Source of the DNA: Ryuthela nishihirai
Taxonomy: Eukaryota > Arthropoda > Arachnida > Araneae > Heptathelidae
Reading direction: 5' to 3'
Assembly: GCA_038380435.1 (NCBI GenBank)
Contig: JAWZYU010000025.1
Coordinates: forward strand, 31,906,707-31,970,706
Length of the DNA: 64,000 nucleotides
Shown: piece after piece, positions 1-9,285 of the stretch
Layout: every line of letters begins with the position of its first letter
How positions within the stretch are numbered: the stretch's first letter is position 1
Program-made: the position numbers and the translations under genes
The notes under the pieces: model-generated
Database searches by the model: none
What the model saw: the letters and a program-made list of their open reading frames with translations, nothing else
What the model was told of the DNA's origin: nothing

Positions 1-1080
1 ATAAAAGGAAAAAAATCTGATTTTATTCGTAATTATGAAAAATATTGACGGGGTAATATTGACCTGTATGTGTGACATAAAAGACCCGTGTTCGGATCCT
101 CACCCCGGACCACGTTTTACTGACGGGTGGTTAAGTCCCACTAAATTAAAAAATTACAAACGGGGAATCACAAGGGTTTTATTGACGGTTGAATCTTTGA
201 TCTGTGCTGCTTCCGCATCAGGCACAATGTCTTACATCGTGAAAACCCACTGGCACTCTGAGACAGTTCTCCGCATTCCCAATTCTAACCTTTATGATAG
301 GTCAGCGTTTCAATGTACCCAATGTAGACTTTTGAAATGATGTGCCCGAAACCTTCAAGAGTTGAGCTTATTAGTCTCCATAGGGTTGAGACCATCAGAT
401 ATCGGTGCTTCCTTCTGTGTCAGGACTTGGAAAGTGATACTCTCTGCCATTACGCCACATAGTTTAAAAATATTTATTACCGCTGCATCCTCAGTACTGG
501 GAAGTAACGCTACTCGAAGAAAAATCAGCTATGGGAGTAATCATTAATCTACAAGCGCTCACACAGTTTTTAAAAATCGTCTCTTCCACCGTTTATCGGC
601 GAACGTGAGGACGCTGATGAAATTCACTTTACAAGGTCAATTGTTTTCATCGGGTAAAGAATACGCGGCTAAAAGTAGAATTCACACGTTTCTGTAAAAA
701 ACGCAACACGAATGCGTGTTAATAGAGGACAATAGTTTTAACAATAACCTACTATAAAAAATAATAAGTCTCACTCGAACGCACCCTTCTCAACATAAGT
801 TTTTTTCACATAAACAAATCATGTGCTGGATTTACTCTGTAAGTTTTACTCTTAAGACCAATTCGCGTAACGGATATACTGGAATTAAAAATAAGGAATA
901 AAAAAGCTTGTTTAATTTGGTTATTCTTTTTGCGGTTGTAATCACGATAAGTCATTCCTTGCCTAGGTGGGATGAGGCGTAGAAAATGAAAATTTTCCAA
1001 CTCGGAAATCAAATTTTGTCAACTGAGAAAATTAGTATTTTACATAAATTTAATTATTTTTCACCCGCGATTTAATTCCG
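1..1080. other. Unassigned sequence at window start
   Basis: No gene is recognised. A 101-codon open frame at 35-340 (+) and a 61-codon frame at 362-547 (+) lack recognisable motifs, splice-site support or repeat similarity within the window. The stretch is less AT-rich than most of the window, so it could be the edge of a gene or element lying to the left. Confidence 0.3.
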
Positions 1081-1082
1081 TG

Positions 1083-1808
1083 TTGGTGGTGGTGGGGGGG
1101 ATCTTGCCAAGTTGACTCGATGTTGCCAACTCGCCATAATTTTTTTTAATCCCATTTTTTACATCTCACTTGAAATTGATTCAAGTGTGATGAAAAAATT
1201 ATTTACATCTCATTTGAATTGAAATCTCACTTCGAATTTTGCGAACTGCTCAAGATTTTGCACGTTGTTTCAGTTTTCTCAACTCTCCTTAATTTCGCAA
1301 AAATATCCCAATTTTCACAACTCACCTGTAATATACCAATTGGCTTCGAAGTTTTCCAACTCCGCTAGATTTTGTGAAATTGCCTGGATTTTGCCAACTC
1401 TCCCTAAATTCAGAAAAGCAATCCCAATTTTCACAACTCACCTGTATTTTACCAAGGGGCTTTGAATTTTACCAACTTCCCTAGATTTTGCCACGTTGTC
1501 TCGATTTTGCCAACTCCCCCAAATTTTGCCAGCTCATCTTAGATTGAGAAAAACAATTCCAATTTTCACAACTCACCTGCATTTTACCAAGTGCCTCTGA
1601 ATTTTGGCATCTTTTCTAGATTTTACAAAGTTGCCTCGATTTTGCCAACTTACCTAGATTTCGTCAAGTTGCATTGATTTTGGCAACTCCCTTTAATTAA
1701 AAAAAAATCTCAATTTTCACAACTCACCTTGATTTTACCAAATTGCTTTGAATTTTGCCAACTCCGATTTACTGGGGGGAGCCCCTCTACTCCCATAGCT
1801 ACGCCCCT
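1083..1808 (-). repeat. Minisatellite-bearing element, copy 1
   Basis: Degenerate units of the type 'ttttgccaactc', 'caattttcacaactcacct' and 'attttaccaa' recur from about 1090 to 1770. The right end (about 1765-1808) reads, on the minus strand, ggggcgtagctatgggag followed by a C-run and a 'cggagttggcaaaattc' start. The same end opens the larger array at 13465, so the two are members of one element family in opposite orientation. The left boundary is uncertain. Confidence 0.6.
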
Positions 1809-2054
1809 AAACTCAGAAGTAAAACAACCCAAACAAACAACCCAGGTGTGAGTAGAAACTAGGAAATGCAGGTTAAGAGCGTAACGTACTGTCGACGGCA
1901 TCAAACCCCGCCACGTCTCTAAAATAAAGGAATTGAATATTTGTAGACAGATACACACACTAATGCGCGTAGCTTTTTTTTTTCTTTCAAAAACGGAAAA
2001 ATAAGCACAGAAAAGTATTAAAAAAAGTCGCTGTTATCATACTTTTTGTGCATA
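1809..2054. other. Intervening sequence
   Basis: No gene or recognisable repeat seen. Includes a T-rich stretch near 1975. Confidence 0.3.
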
Positions 2055-2056
2055 TA

Positions 2057-2496
2057 CAGGGTGAATCTGAAAAAGTGGGCAAAACTTTACGAGGTGGTAG
2101 AACGCAGCTATACGAGCAATATTCGTCATAGAATGTATGGTCGGAACGCAAGCGGTGAGAAGTTAAAAGGTAGTTTTCCACTGTCACATTTAAAGAATAA
2201 ACACAAGAAGGAGAGGAGATACTTCAGAAAACATTTTATTAACAGGAATGTAATTGAGGCACATGTTCAAAGAAATTGCTCAAAAGAGCTGCCGTCAGCT
2301 GTAATGCAGGCTTCACACCTGCGGGATAGGGACCGACGCACATTTGCGAAGACACCAGGCACCTTTTATACCATTTCCAACGCCACCTAGCGGCTCGCCG
2401 TTTGCGTTCCGACCATACATTCTATGACGAATATTGCTCGTATAGCTGCGTTCTACCACCCCGTAAAGTTTTGCCCACTTTTTCAGATTCACCCTG
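2057..2496. mobile_element. Non-autonomous TIR element, family M1 (mariner-type), copy 1
   Basis: A 440-bp element with long terminal inverted repeats of roughly 110 bp. It starts cagggtgaatctgaaaaag and ends with the reverse complement, and a TA dinucleotide lies at each edge (2055-2056 and 2497-2498). The inner arm contains attcgtcatagaatgta. A second copy lies at 39612-40041 and keeps the start of a DUF4817-like transposase, which supports derivation from a mariner-type transposon by internal deletion. It abuts element M2. Confidence 0.8.
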
Positions 2497-2500
2497 TATA

Positions 2501-3093
2501 CAGGGTGTCTCAAAAATGTAGGTACAAATTTTTAGGGGAGGTAGATAACATCTAAAGGAATGAGAATTGCATAGGAACCCATAACCGGAAACGTCATGGG
2601 AAAGTGGTAGCAGAGGTACAAGGTCTGAAAGGACACAAGACAGTGATTAATGGGAAAACATTTATTGGACATAATTATTACAAATGGCGTACTAGATGAT
2701 GATTTCGTGGCCTGCCCTCACTTCTGCTACCTCTTAATGACCCATAATCGTAAAAATTTTGATGCGCGTGCACAAACAAATGGTGACCCGGTACATGTCT
2801 GTGTGGGAAGTGTTCTTGATACATTTGTTGAGCGGCTCCTCCGTTGCCCTCAGCTATTTCACACACTAAGTGCACGTGTGCCAGCTCTCTGTTCGAATAC
2901 CTTTGCATGCTCTTCGTAAGCCGACTACCGCTCGAATGACGAAATCCGAAATTTCCCCTCTAGCGCACTGATGAACAGCGCCGCCTATTGACTCGGTGAC
3001 GTTTCCGGTTATGGGTTCCTATGCAATTCTCATTCCTTTAGATGTTATCTACCTCCCCTAAAAGTTTGTACCTATATTTTTGAGACACCCTGT
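2501..3093 (-). mobile_element. TIR element, family M2, with DUF4817-like transposase N-terminus
   Basis: A 593-bp element with TIRs of about 95 bp starting cagggtgtctcaaaaatgta and ending in the complement, flanked by TA on both sides. The minus-strand frame 2678-2908 contains YSNRELAHVHLVCEIAEGNG, then FPHRHVPGHHLFVHAHQNF and GSLR...EGRPR. This is the layout of the DUF4817 helix-turn-helix region that opens many arthropod mariner-type transposases. The catalytic domain is absent, so the copy is an internal-deletion derivative. A second copy lies at 18139-18714. Confidence 0.8.
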
Positions 3094-3095
3094 AC

Positions 3096-3359
3096 ATATT
3101 GTCGCCAATATCGGGTAAAACGAAAATATCCAGCATTTTTCGAGGTGATTGGGAAAATATTTAAATTTATTTTTCAGACGATGATAGAGAATTAAAACTA
3201 ATTTGAATTAATTCAATTCATTGAAGTTAGCAGTTATTAATAGCTTAGCGAGAAATTTCCAATGAGGGGTTGACTAGTTTAATTATAATATGGGGAGGTG
3301 TTTGACGTACATTTCCGTAGATAATATATTATACTGAAACCCTAGAAGGAGGGGGGGAT
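3096..3359. other. Intervening sequence
   Basis: AT-rich; no feature recognised. Confidence 0.3.
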
Positions 3360-3975
3360 AGATTATAATAACGCGATAGCAAAAACAGCGACATAATATA
3401 AAAACAGTGACGTGATGTCATATAAAAAAAAATACCCCCTCAAGCAGCTGCTTGCCACAGAGGTCTGACAGGAGCCTGTCAGTTTATATGCCACAGTAGA
3501 AGATCTGAGGGGATGGCAGGACCTCAGCAGAAAACAACACGAACATCCATGCCTTACCTGGGGCTCGTACCCAGGTCCCTTAGATCAGTAGCCAAGCGCA
3601 CTAACCACTCGGGCATGGGACGGCATGTCATATACACGACGTGATTGCAAAAACAGCGACGTAATTGTAGAAACAGTGACAAGGTGGCTAAAACAGCTAT
3701 GTGATGGTGAAAACTGAAGCATGTTGCAAAAACAGTGCCATGATAGCAAAAACAGCGACGTGGTGGTAAAATAGATCCGTTGGTGGAGAAAACAGCGAAT
3801 AGCAAAAACAGCTCTGTAGCAAAACCAACGACGTGGTGGTTAAAAAAACAGCTCTATACCGAAACAACGACGTGGTGGTAAACACTGACGCGTGTTGGAA
3901 AAACAGCGACTCATAGCAAGAACAACGACGTCATAGCAGATACAGCGAGGCCTCGAGATACAGCGACGAAACGCA
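3360..3975. repeat. Short-unit minisatellite of about 20 bp, interrupted by a SINE
   Basis: Degenerate units on the pattern 'gcaaaaacagcgacgtgatg' run from about 3370 to 3424 and resume at 3625-3975. The SINE at 3425-3624 sits inside and duplicated the array sequence atgtcatata on both sides. Unit length varies from about 18 to 26 bp. No cas genes and no strictly conserved repeat with unique spacers are present, so this is not a CRISPR array. Confidence 0.75.
3425..3624 (-). mobile_element. SINE-A (tRNA-derived), full copy in minisatellite
   Basis: On the minus strand the element has a tRNA-like head with A box (gtggccgagtggttag type) and B box (gggttcgagcc type, here with one change). A conserved body contains ctgtcagacctctgtggcaa and gcagctgcttgagggggtat, followed by an A/T-rich tail. 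A 10-bp target duplication, atgtcatata, is seen at 3415-3424 and 3625-3634. Confidence 0.9.
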
Positions 3976-4029
3976 GAAATGATATTTCACAACATCCGAT
4001 ATAGCATTACGCGATTGTTTGACATTATT

Positions 4030-4655
4030 CAGTGTAAAATGTAAAGTCATTTATGTTATCTCTTGCTAGTCAACTTGCAGTATCATTGTGACGCACCCAC
4101 TACTTCGAATATGAAATTTCTATATCATTTTCAGCACCAAACTGTAAAATCTCTCCTATTTCAAGATAAAACTTTCTTTTTATACTTTTAAATCAACGAC
4201 GAAAACCCACGGAAAGATGGAGATGTGGAGAACATGGATAATACGATGCAAAATGTATTAAATGGCAGAAGAGCACCTTTACAGCTGAGTGGGCGAACGG
4301 AAATAGTTTTTCCGTTCGCCCACTAAGAAATGCGATGTCCAAATTAGCAATTTGCTTGCTCTTACAGTACTACCAAAGAAGTGATGTGAACTGGAAAATA
4401 ATATATGAATTTGTTTTTGCTTGTATTCAGATAAATTGGTTCTGTTATTGTGATAAAAAAAAAAGCGAGAATAATTTATGGTAACTTTCAGTGTTTGTTC
4501 AGACAACAAAATTTTTGCTATTTTTTTTTCTCATAAAATAAGAAAAAAAATTTAAACTCGAAGCAATGAAATCGTTTTTTTATAAACTGTGTTCGACCTC
4601 TATTTTATGAAATTTTTTGATTAGGGACTTTCTGATAGAAATGAAAGTATACTTA
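4030..4655 (+). pseudogene. Deleted paralogue of the SOCS-box gene
   Basis: This segment aligns by eye with 9100-10850 at both ends. The promoter side (caaactgtaaaatct.. up to ggaaagatggag) and the first codons around MDNTMQNVL match the intact gene's MANPMQNVL. After 'cactaa' it rejoins the sequence just past the intact gene's stop (aagaaatgcgatgt versus aagaaatgagatgt), the region of the polyadenylation signal (agataaa here, AATAAA there), and more distal 3' flank ending gattagggact. Roughly 400 codons are missing. Homology upstream of the start and past the poly(A) signal argues for DNA-level duplication rather than a retrocopy. Confidence 0.75.
4288..4324. repeat. Perfect palindrome at the pseudogene deletion junction
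   Basis: Arms of 16 bp, agtgggcgaacggaaa and tttccgttcgcccact, are separated by a 5-nt loop. They sit exactly where the SOCS-box coding region is missing. The arms are GC-rich compared with the surroundings. Confidence 0.9.
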
Positions 4656-5700
4656 TTACCAGTAGACTTTTTCCAGGAAAAAACATGGATATACTATGGA
4701 TCCAGGGATGCACTAGGGGGGTGGGGATATACAGTCCCCAAAAATCCGTTCTTCTTATACGAAATCTGAAACTTGTCTTTCTGTTTCGAAATCCAACACA
4801 TTTGTCTTTGTATAATATTATTTTAGCCCCAGAGTAAACATCCGACACCAAAAGTATGTTTACAAAAACTAAAACAACTATAAAATTTTATTCCATAGAA
4901 AGTATAATTTAACCTTTCCTGTACGGTGGAATATTTTTTCAATCAGGAAACCGTAGTCAAATCGATATCCTCGACCCCCCCCCCCCTTCTAAATCAAATC
5001 AAATGCTCCCAATTTAATGCGCCCAATGACCTCTCCGTTGTGATCCTCCAATCACTTTATTATGAGAGAAGGGAGTGGTTCAAGGAAATTGCCAAAGCAT
5101 TTGTAAGAATGTGAAACATATATTTCAACATAAATTTTATTTAATGGGAAGTTAGAACAAAAATAAATTCCATTTAATATTATAAAAAGTTGACAAAAGC
5201 GCTTTTATACAAACTTTATAACAGACTCCAAATCTGAGTCACGTCTTCAGCAGGTTCAGTAACTCGATTTCAATCTTTGCTTTTGGTATCGTCACTATGG
5301 TATATCACTAACTGTACATTAAAATCTGAAACCAACTCAAACACTTAAATTTTATTTTCAGATAGATAAAAAAAAAGGTGGGAATACGACGTATACCCTC
5401 TTATCACCTGTAAAAAAAGGAAAAGGTAAAAAAAAAAAACTTTTTTATTACGCTATAAACTAGATACTATGATGAGACAATCGGTGGCTGGTCTCCCGCC
5501 CCCCCAATTCTTTTCTAGATCTGGGCCTTTTTATTGGATACACTATTCGCTGCGGTCTTTGTCGGTGTCCATGACTGAAGCCAAATTAAAAGGGATGCTG
5601 CTTTACTGCTAAATAAATAAAGTTCAGTTAGATCCCCTTCATTAATAACATGGAATTATCGATGGATCTATTACACTGATCTGCATGAAAATCGTCCCAC
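4656..5700. other. Unassigned intergenic sequence
   Basis: No coding region is recognised. It includes a C-run near 4974-4986 and low-complexity A/T tracts. A stretch near 5500 (ccccccaattcttttctagatc) resembles one near 22280, which suggests a dispersed repeat that could not be delimited. Confidence 0.3.
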
Positions 5701-5704
5701 GAAA

Positions 5705-6560
5705 AAAAAATGGGTGTAATTTATAGGTTTGAGGGTGCTGAATCCGATATCAGGCACTATTTTCGTGGGAGGGCGTTATTTTGAGAAAATTACTTTTTTG
5801 TGAATATATATGATTTTATTCGTTTTCAAACTACTGGAAGCCTCGTTTATATTATGAGAGATGAAATGAATAGAAAGAGTGATGGATTTGCTTATTTAAG
5901 GCGAAAAGTTTCACGGATTAGCGATGCAAAAATAAAAGTGAAATTTTCGTTGGTCCTCAGATCAGACAGCTGTTTCAAGATCCTGAGTTCCAAAATAAAT
6001 TAAACTTCAATGGAAAGAGAGCCTGGGAAGCATTCAGAAATGTTTCCCACAACGATTTAGGCAACATACGGGCAGATAATTACGAAGAAATCGTCGAAGA
6101 ACTACTTTCTTCGTATAGAGTACTAGGATGTAATATGTCGCTAAAGCTGCATTTCTTACATTCACACTTAATTTTTTTCCCCACAATTGACGGAAGCGGT
6201 ATCGGATGAGCCTGGAGAAAGGTGTTCCATCAAGACATATCCGAAATGGAAAAACGATATAACGGCAAATGGAACGAGAGTATGTTGGCGGACTACTGTT
6301 GGGTTCTGCAACGAGAAGACAACAAAATAATTTTTTATGTAAATTTTACATGTATTAGGATTTATTAGTGTCAACTTTAACTTTTTATAATGTAAATCAA
6401 TATTTCGTAAAATATATTTATCTTTTCTGAGTAATATAATGTTTTTTTAAATTAAACCCATATCTCTAGAAAACTGTAGGTGATAGAACAAATCGGCTTT
6501 TAGATTCGGATTCAGCACCCTCAAAAACATAAAAATCAGACAAAATTTTGGAAGGAAAAA
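5705..6560 (+). mobile_element. TIR-bounded element with a broken ORF of an unnamed family
   Basis: Near-terminal inverted copies of gagggtgctgaatccgatatc are seen at about 5731-5751 (+) and about 6507-6530 (complement, gattcggattcagcaccctc), embedded in roughly 45-bp similar ends. The interior carries a pseudogene (separate entry). No match to a standard transposase motif is seen, so the superfamily is left open. Confidence 0.65.
5850..6375 (+). pseudogene. Broken ORF, unnamed element-borne protein family
   Basis: Three frames read on from one another. First comes YLRRKVSRISDAKIKVKF (about 5892-5945). After a frameshift comes FVGPQIRQLFQDPEFQNKL with WEAFRNVSHNDLGNIRADNY. Then EELLSSYRVLGCNMSLKLHF and LHSHLIFFP, and after further frame changes AVSDEPGER, FHQDISEMEKRYNGKWNESM and LADYCWVLQRED. 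The order and composition (H/C/W-rich C-terminal part) resemble an uncharacterised protein group that I recall seeing repeatedly in arthropod and cnidarian genomes; this is memory, not a search. I assign no function. The frameshifts make this copy non-functional. Confidence 0.6.
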
Positions 6561-6579
6561 AAAAAGGTGATATTTTCTT

Positions 6580-8600
6580 GCAGACCAATTAGTCCTACCC
6601 TCTTCTTTATCTACCTATATGAGCTGCCAGCACACATTGACCGACTTAAGCTTCCTGACACTTCGTTTTCCATTTTTGCAGATGACCTATCTATATGGAG
6701 CTCAGATAATTTTCACCTGGTCTAATGAGGAAAAGCGACAAAAGATAATAAGACACATTGAAACCTACTGTGACAGAAGGAAAATAATAATATGAAGAGA
6801 AAAATCAGGTATTTTACCTTCATAATAATTAACAGCAAAAATTCCAACTACCCAATCAAAATCAAAGCTCACACCATAAATCAAACTTCAGAAGCAAAAT
6901 TTCTTAAAATTATCCTTGATTCTCATCTTAACTGGAATCCTCACGGGCAAATACCTAATAATTTTGTCACTAACAAAGGCAAAAAAACCCCTGCAAATGC
7001 TGAAATATCTTGGAGGATATAACTGGGGATGCCACCCAGCCTATCTTCTAAAACTGTTCAATAATATCTTTAAACTCAAATTGGACTATGTACTGGTAGC
7101 TACTTCTAACCTCTTCATATCCGACACAAAAAAACTCGATACTCTCCATAATGACTGTCTCAGAGCATGTAGAAGTGTACTTAATACAATCCGAGTCATA
7201 ACGCTTCAAGCTGAAACAAACTCAGCACCTATTACAATGAGGAGACAGGACCTGTTACTAAAATTCTACACCCGATTAAACATGAAACACAGTCAAAAAT
7301 CATTCAGGAGCAAAACAAAAAATGAGGCCAACATTGCAGCAAAAATAAGAAAACACCCGTACTATCAAGAACACACAATTTAAAGAACCTATAACCATTA
7401 TCCATGGTCTTGCTTCAGACCCAAGATAAAAACGACAATTGAAGGTATATACAACAAAAAAGAACAAACCACCACAGAGATTAATAACTTGGTCAACTAT
7501 AATTTACACCTTAAATACCCAACACATAAACAAATTTACACAGATGGATCTTACCACCGTGAAAAAAAGTTACATGTTGAGCATTCTACATAACAGCAGA
7601 AAATACAAGGAAAAACATCCTGATCAAAAATGAAACTACAATAAATATTGTAGAACTCACAGCAATAGTAAAAGCTATTAAATAGACCCAATTTGAATAC
7701 AACCAAAAATTTCTAATATTAATTGACTGCAAATCTGTACTAACCTCCATATCAAACTACCCAGAGAAAAACATTCACCTCCACCTTCATAAAGCAAATA
7801 GTGGAAATCTTGCATCTATTAATTAAAAACAACAAAAATCATTATAGTACAATGCAGTGGATTCCCAGTCACTACAAATACTTGAAATGAAATTGCAGAC
7901 ATGCTTGCTAAGGACACTGAAAATGCAAGTAGAATATCATATATTAATCAAGAACAAACTCAACAAATATCTGCAGCATCATCAACAAAACAAAAAAGAT
8001 TCCTGGAGATAAAAAAATATCAAAAATACCAATCGAAGAAATAAAGAACAAGATATTACAGATATAAAACCAAATAAAATGACCAGAAGGCAAAAAATTG
8101 CAATAACATGACTAAGAATGGGTCACTGTCTACTCAATGATAAATTATTCTTATTTAAATATTATTAACTTCTCAAAATGTAAACATTGCAACAGCAAAG
8201 AAACTGTGGCCCACATCATCCTAAATTGCAAAGAATATGAAGAGCCTAGAAATGTATTTTTCCAGCGTCTATCCAAGAAATATAACATCTTAGAATTCAC
8301 TTTAGCTTCCATTTTGACACATGAAAACAAATACATTGAGCTCAAAATTCACTCTAAGCTACTCCGATTTCTCAAACACATTGATATTATCCATCGTATC
8401 TAATGCACAACACTAGAAAATAAAAAAAAGTGCTTAAAAAAAAGACTTTTTCATAACAGCTAAGCCTTTTTCTCTCTTTCACTGGTGAGCAGCTTCCCAG
8501 CACATCTCCGCTTCCAACAGAAGTTATTTCCCCACCTTCTTGACTCTCTGTTCTTGTCCCAGTTTCCTTTTATTTCCTACATAAAAAAATAAGATCTCAT
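6580..8600 (+). mobile_element. 5'-truncated LINE with RT 3' half, RNase H and C-terminal zinc knuckle
   Basis: The reading starts inside the reverse transcriptase with RPISPTLFFIYLYELPAHID and the catalytic motif FADDLSIW (about 6670-6705), then stops. Frame 6916-7383 holds the RT thumb/connection region. An RNase H domain follows: IYTDGSYH near 7535, ILIDCKSVL near 7720, and a WIPSHYKY...ADMLAKD type end near 7857-7915. The C-terminus at 8137-8403 has CKHCNSKETVAHIILNCKEY, a CCHC-type knuckle. RNase H places it in an I/Jockey-like branch of non-LTR elements. Many stops and frameshifts make it dead. The 3' flank to about 8600 ends in an A-rich tract. Confidence 0.8.
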
Positions 8601-8678
8601 AAATCCTGTGTGGATTCTTTAATTTTTTCGTATGGGTTTGTTGGCTGAACTCTCTTAAAACCCGCGCCAACTACGGTT

Positions 8679-8985
8679 AGTTGAAATTGAAATATCTCCG
8701 CAAAACTCCCCGCCATGCCGTCGGTCAGTAGAAGACACCGATGGGCTTGGAAAGACCGCCGTCCGTCGTATGGAAAGCAAAGCCGTGGTCCCTTATGTGG
8801 GAGAGGTACTCTGTGCACATTAAAGAACCCGCTGGATGGCTTTCATAGAAGACTTCTGTCTCCTAACACCAATCCAGTGGGTCTCATCCCCAAAACTCTC
8901 TGACCTTCGGGGTCCTTGTGACCTAGCCATTTAGCCCGTTGTATGCAAAAAAAGTGCCGCTCAGAGGTAACACAAAAAACAACAC
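8679..8985 (+). mobile_element. SINE-B, 5'-incomplete and diverged
   Basis: The body is shared with other SINE-B copies: tctccgcaaaactccccgcc, caccgatgggcttggaaaga, ttaaagaac..gctggatggc, catttagccc and gtgccgctcagaggta. The tRNA-like head is replaced by unrelated sequence before 8690. Confidence 0.8.
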
Positions 8986-9285
8986 CCATTCCACGTAGCT
9001 TTCGTTTCCATTTGTTGTATTGCAGTTTTTTTTTTGTTTATTTTCCATTGCATTGCAGTTACAAGTGTATAACTTAACAGAGAAAAGGAAATGACATGAC
9101 CAGCTTTCATTTGGAAACGTGACGTCATCATTGTTACCTGCTATTCGGCGACTTGCATCTTTGTGACGTTCCCACATTAGCAATTTAAAATTTTTTTTCA
9201 ATCGTTTTCAATGACAAACTGTAAAATCCCTGCTATTTTGATGTGAAACTATATTTTCGAATTAAAGACAAAAACATACGGAAAG
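8986..9285 (+). promoter_or_regulatory. 5' flank of the SOCS-box gene with a CRE-like site
   Basis: A perfect TGACGTCA octamer, the ATF/CREB consensus, lies at 9120-9127, about 160 bp before the start codon, and a TGACGTt half-site follows near 9162. The region from about 9100 is conserved in the deleted paralogue at 4030-4160, although the octamer itself is not preserved there. No TATA box is obvious. Promoter function is inferred. Confidence 0.4.

Noticed and set aside
35..340. 101-codon open frame as a gene
   Set aside because: No motif, promoter, poly(A) signal or splice support, and no recognisable homology.
3625..3975. CRISPR-like appearance of short repeats
   Set aside because: Unit length and sequence drift along the array, there are no unique spacers, and the context is eukaryotic.
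6168..6374. 68-codon minus-strand frame
   Set aside because: It is the shadow of the element-borne pseudogene read on the plus strand.
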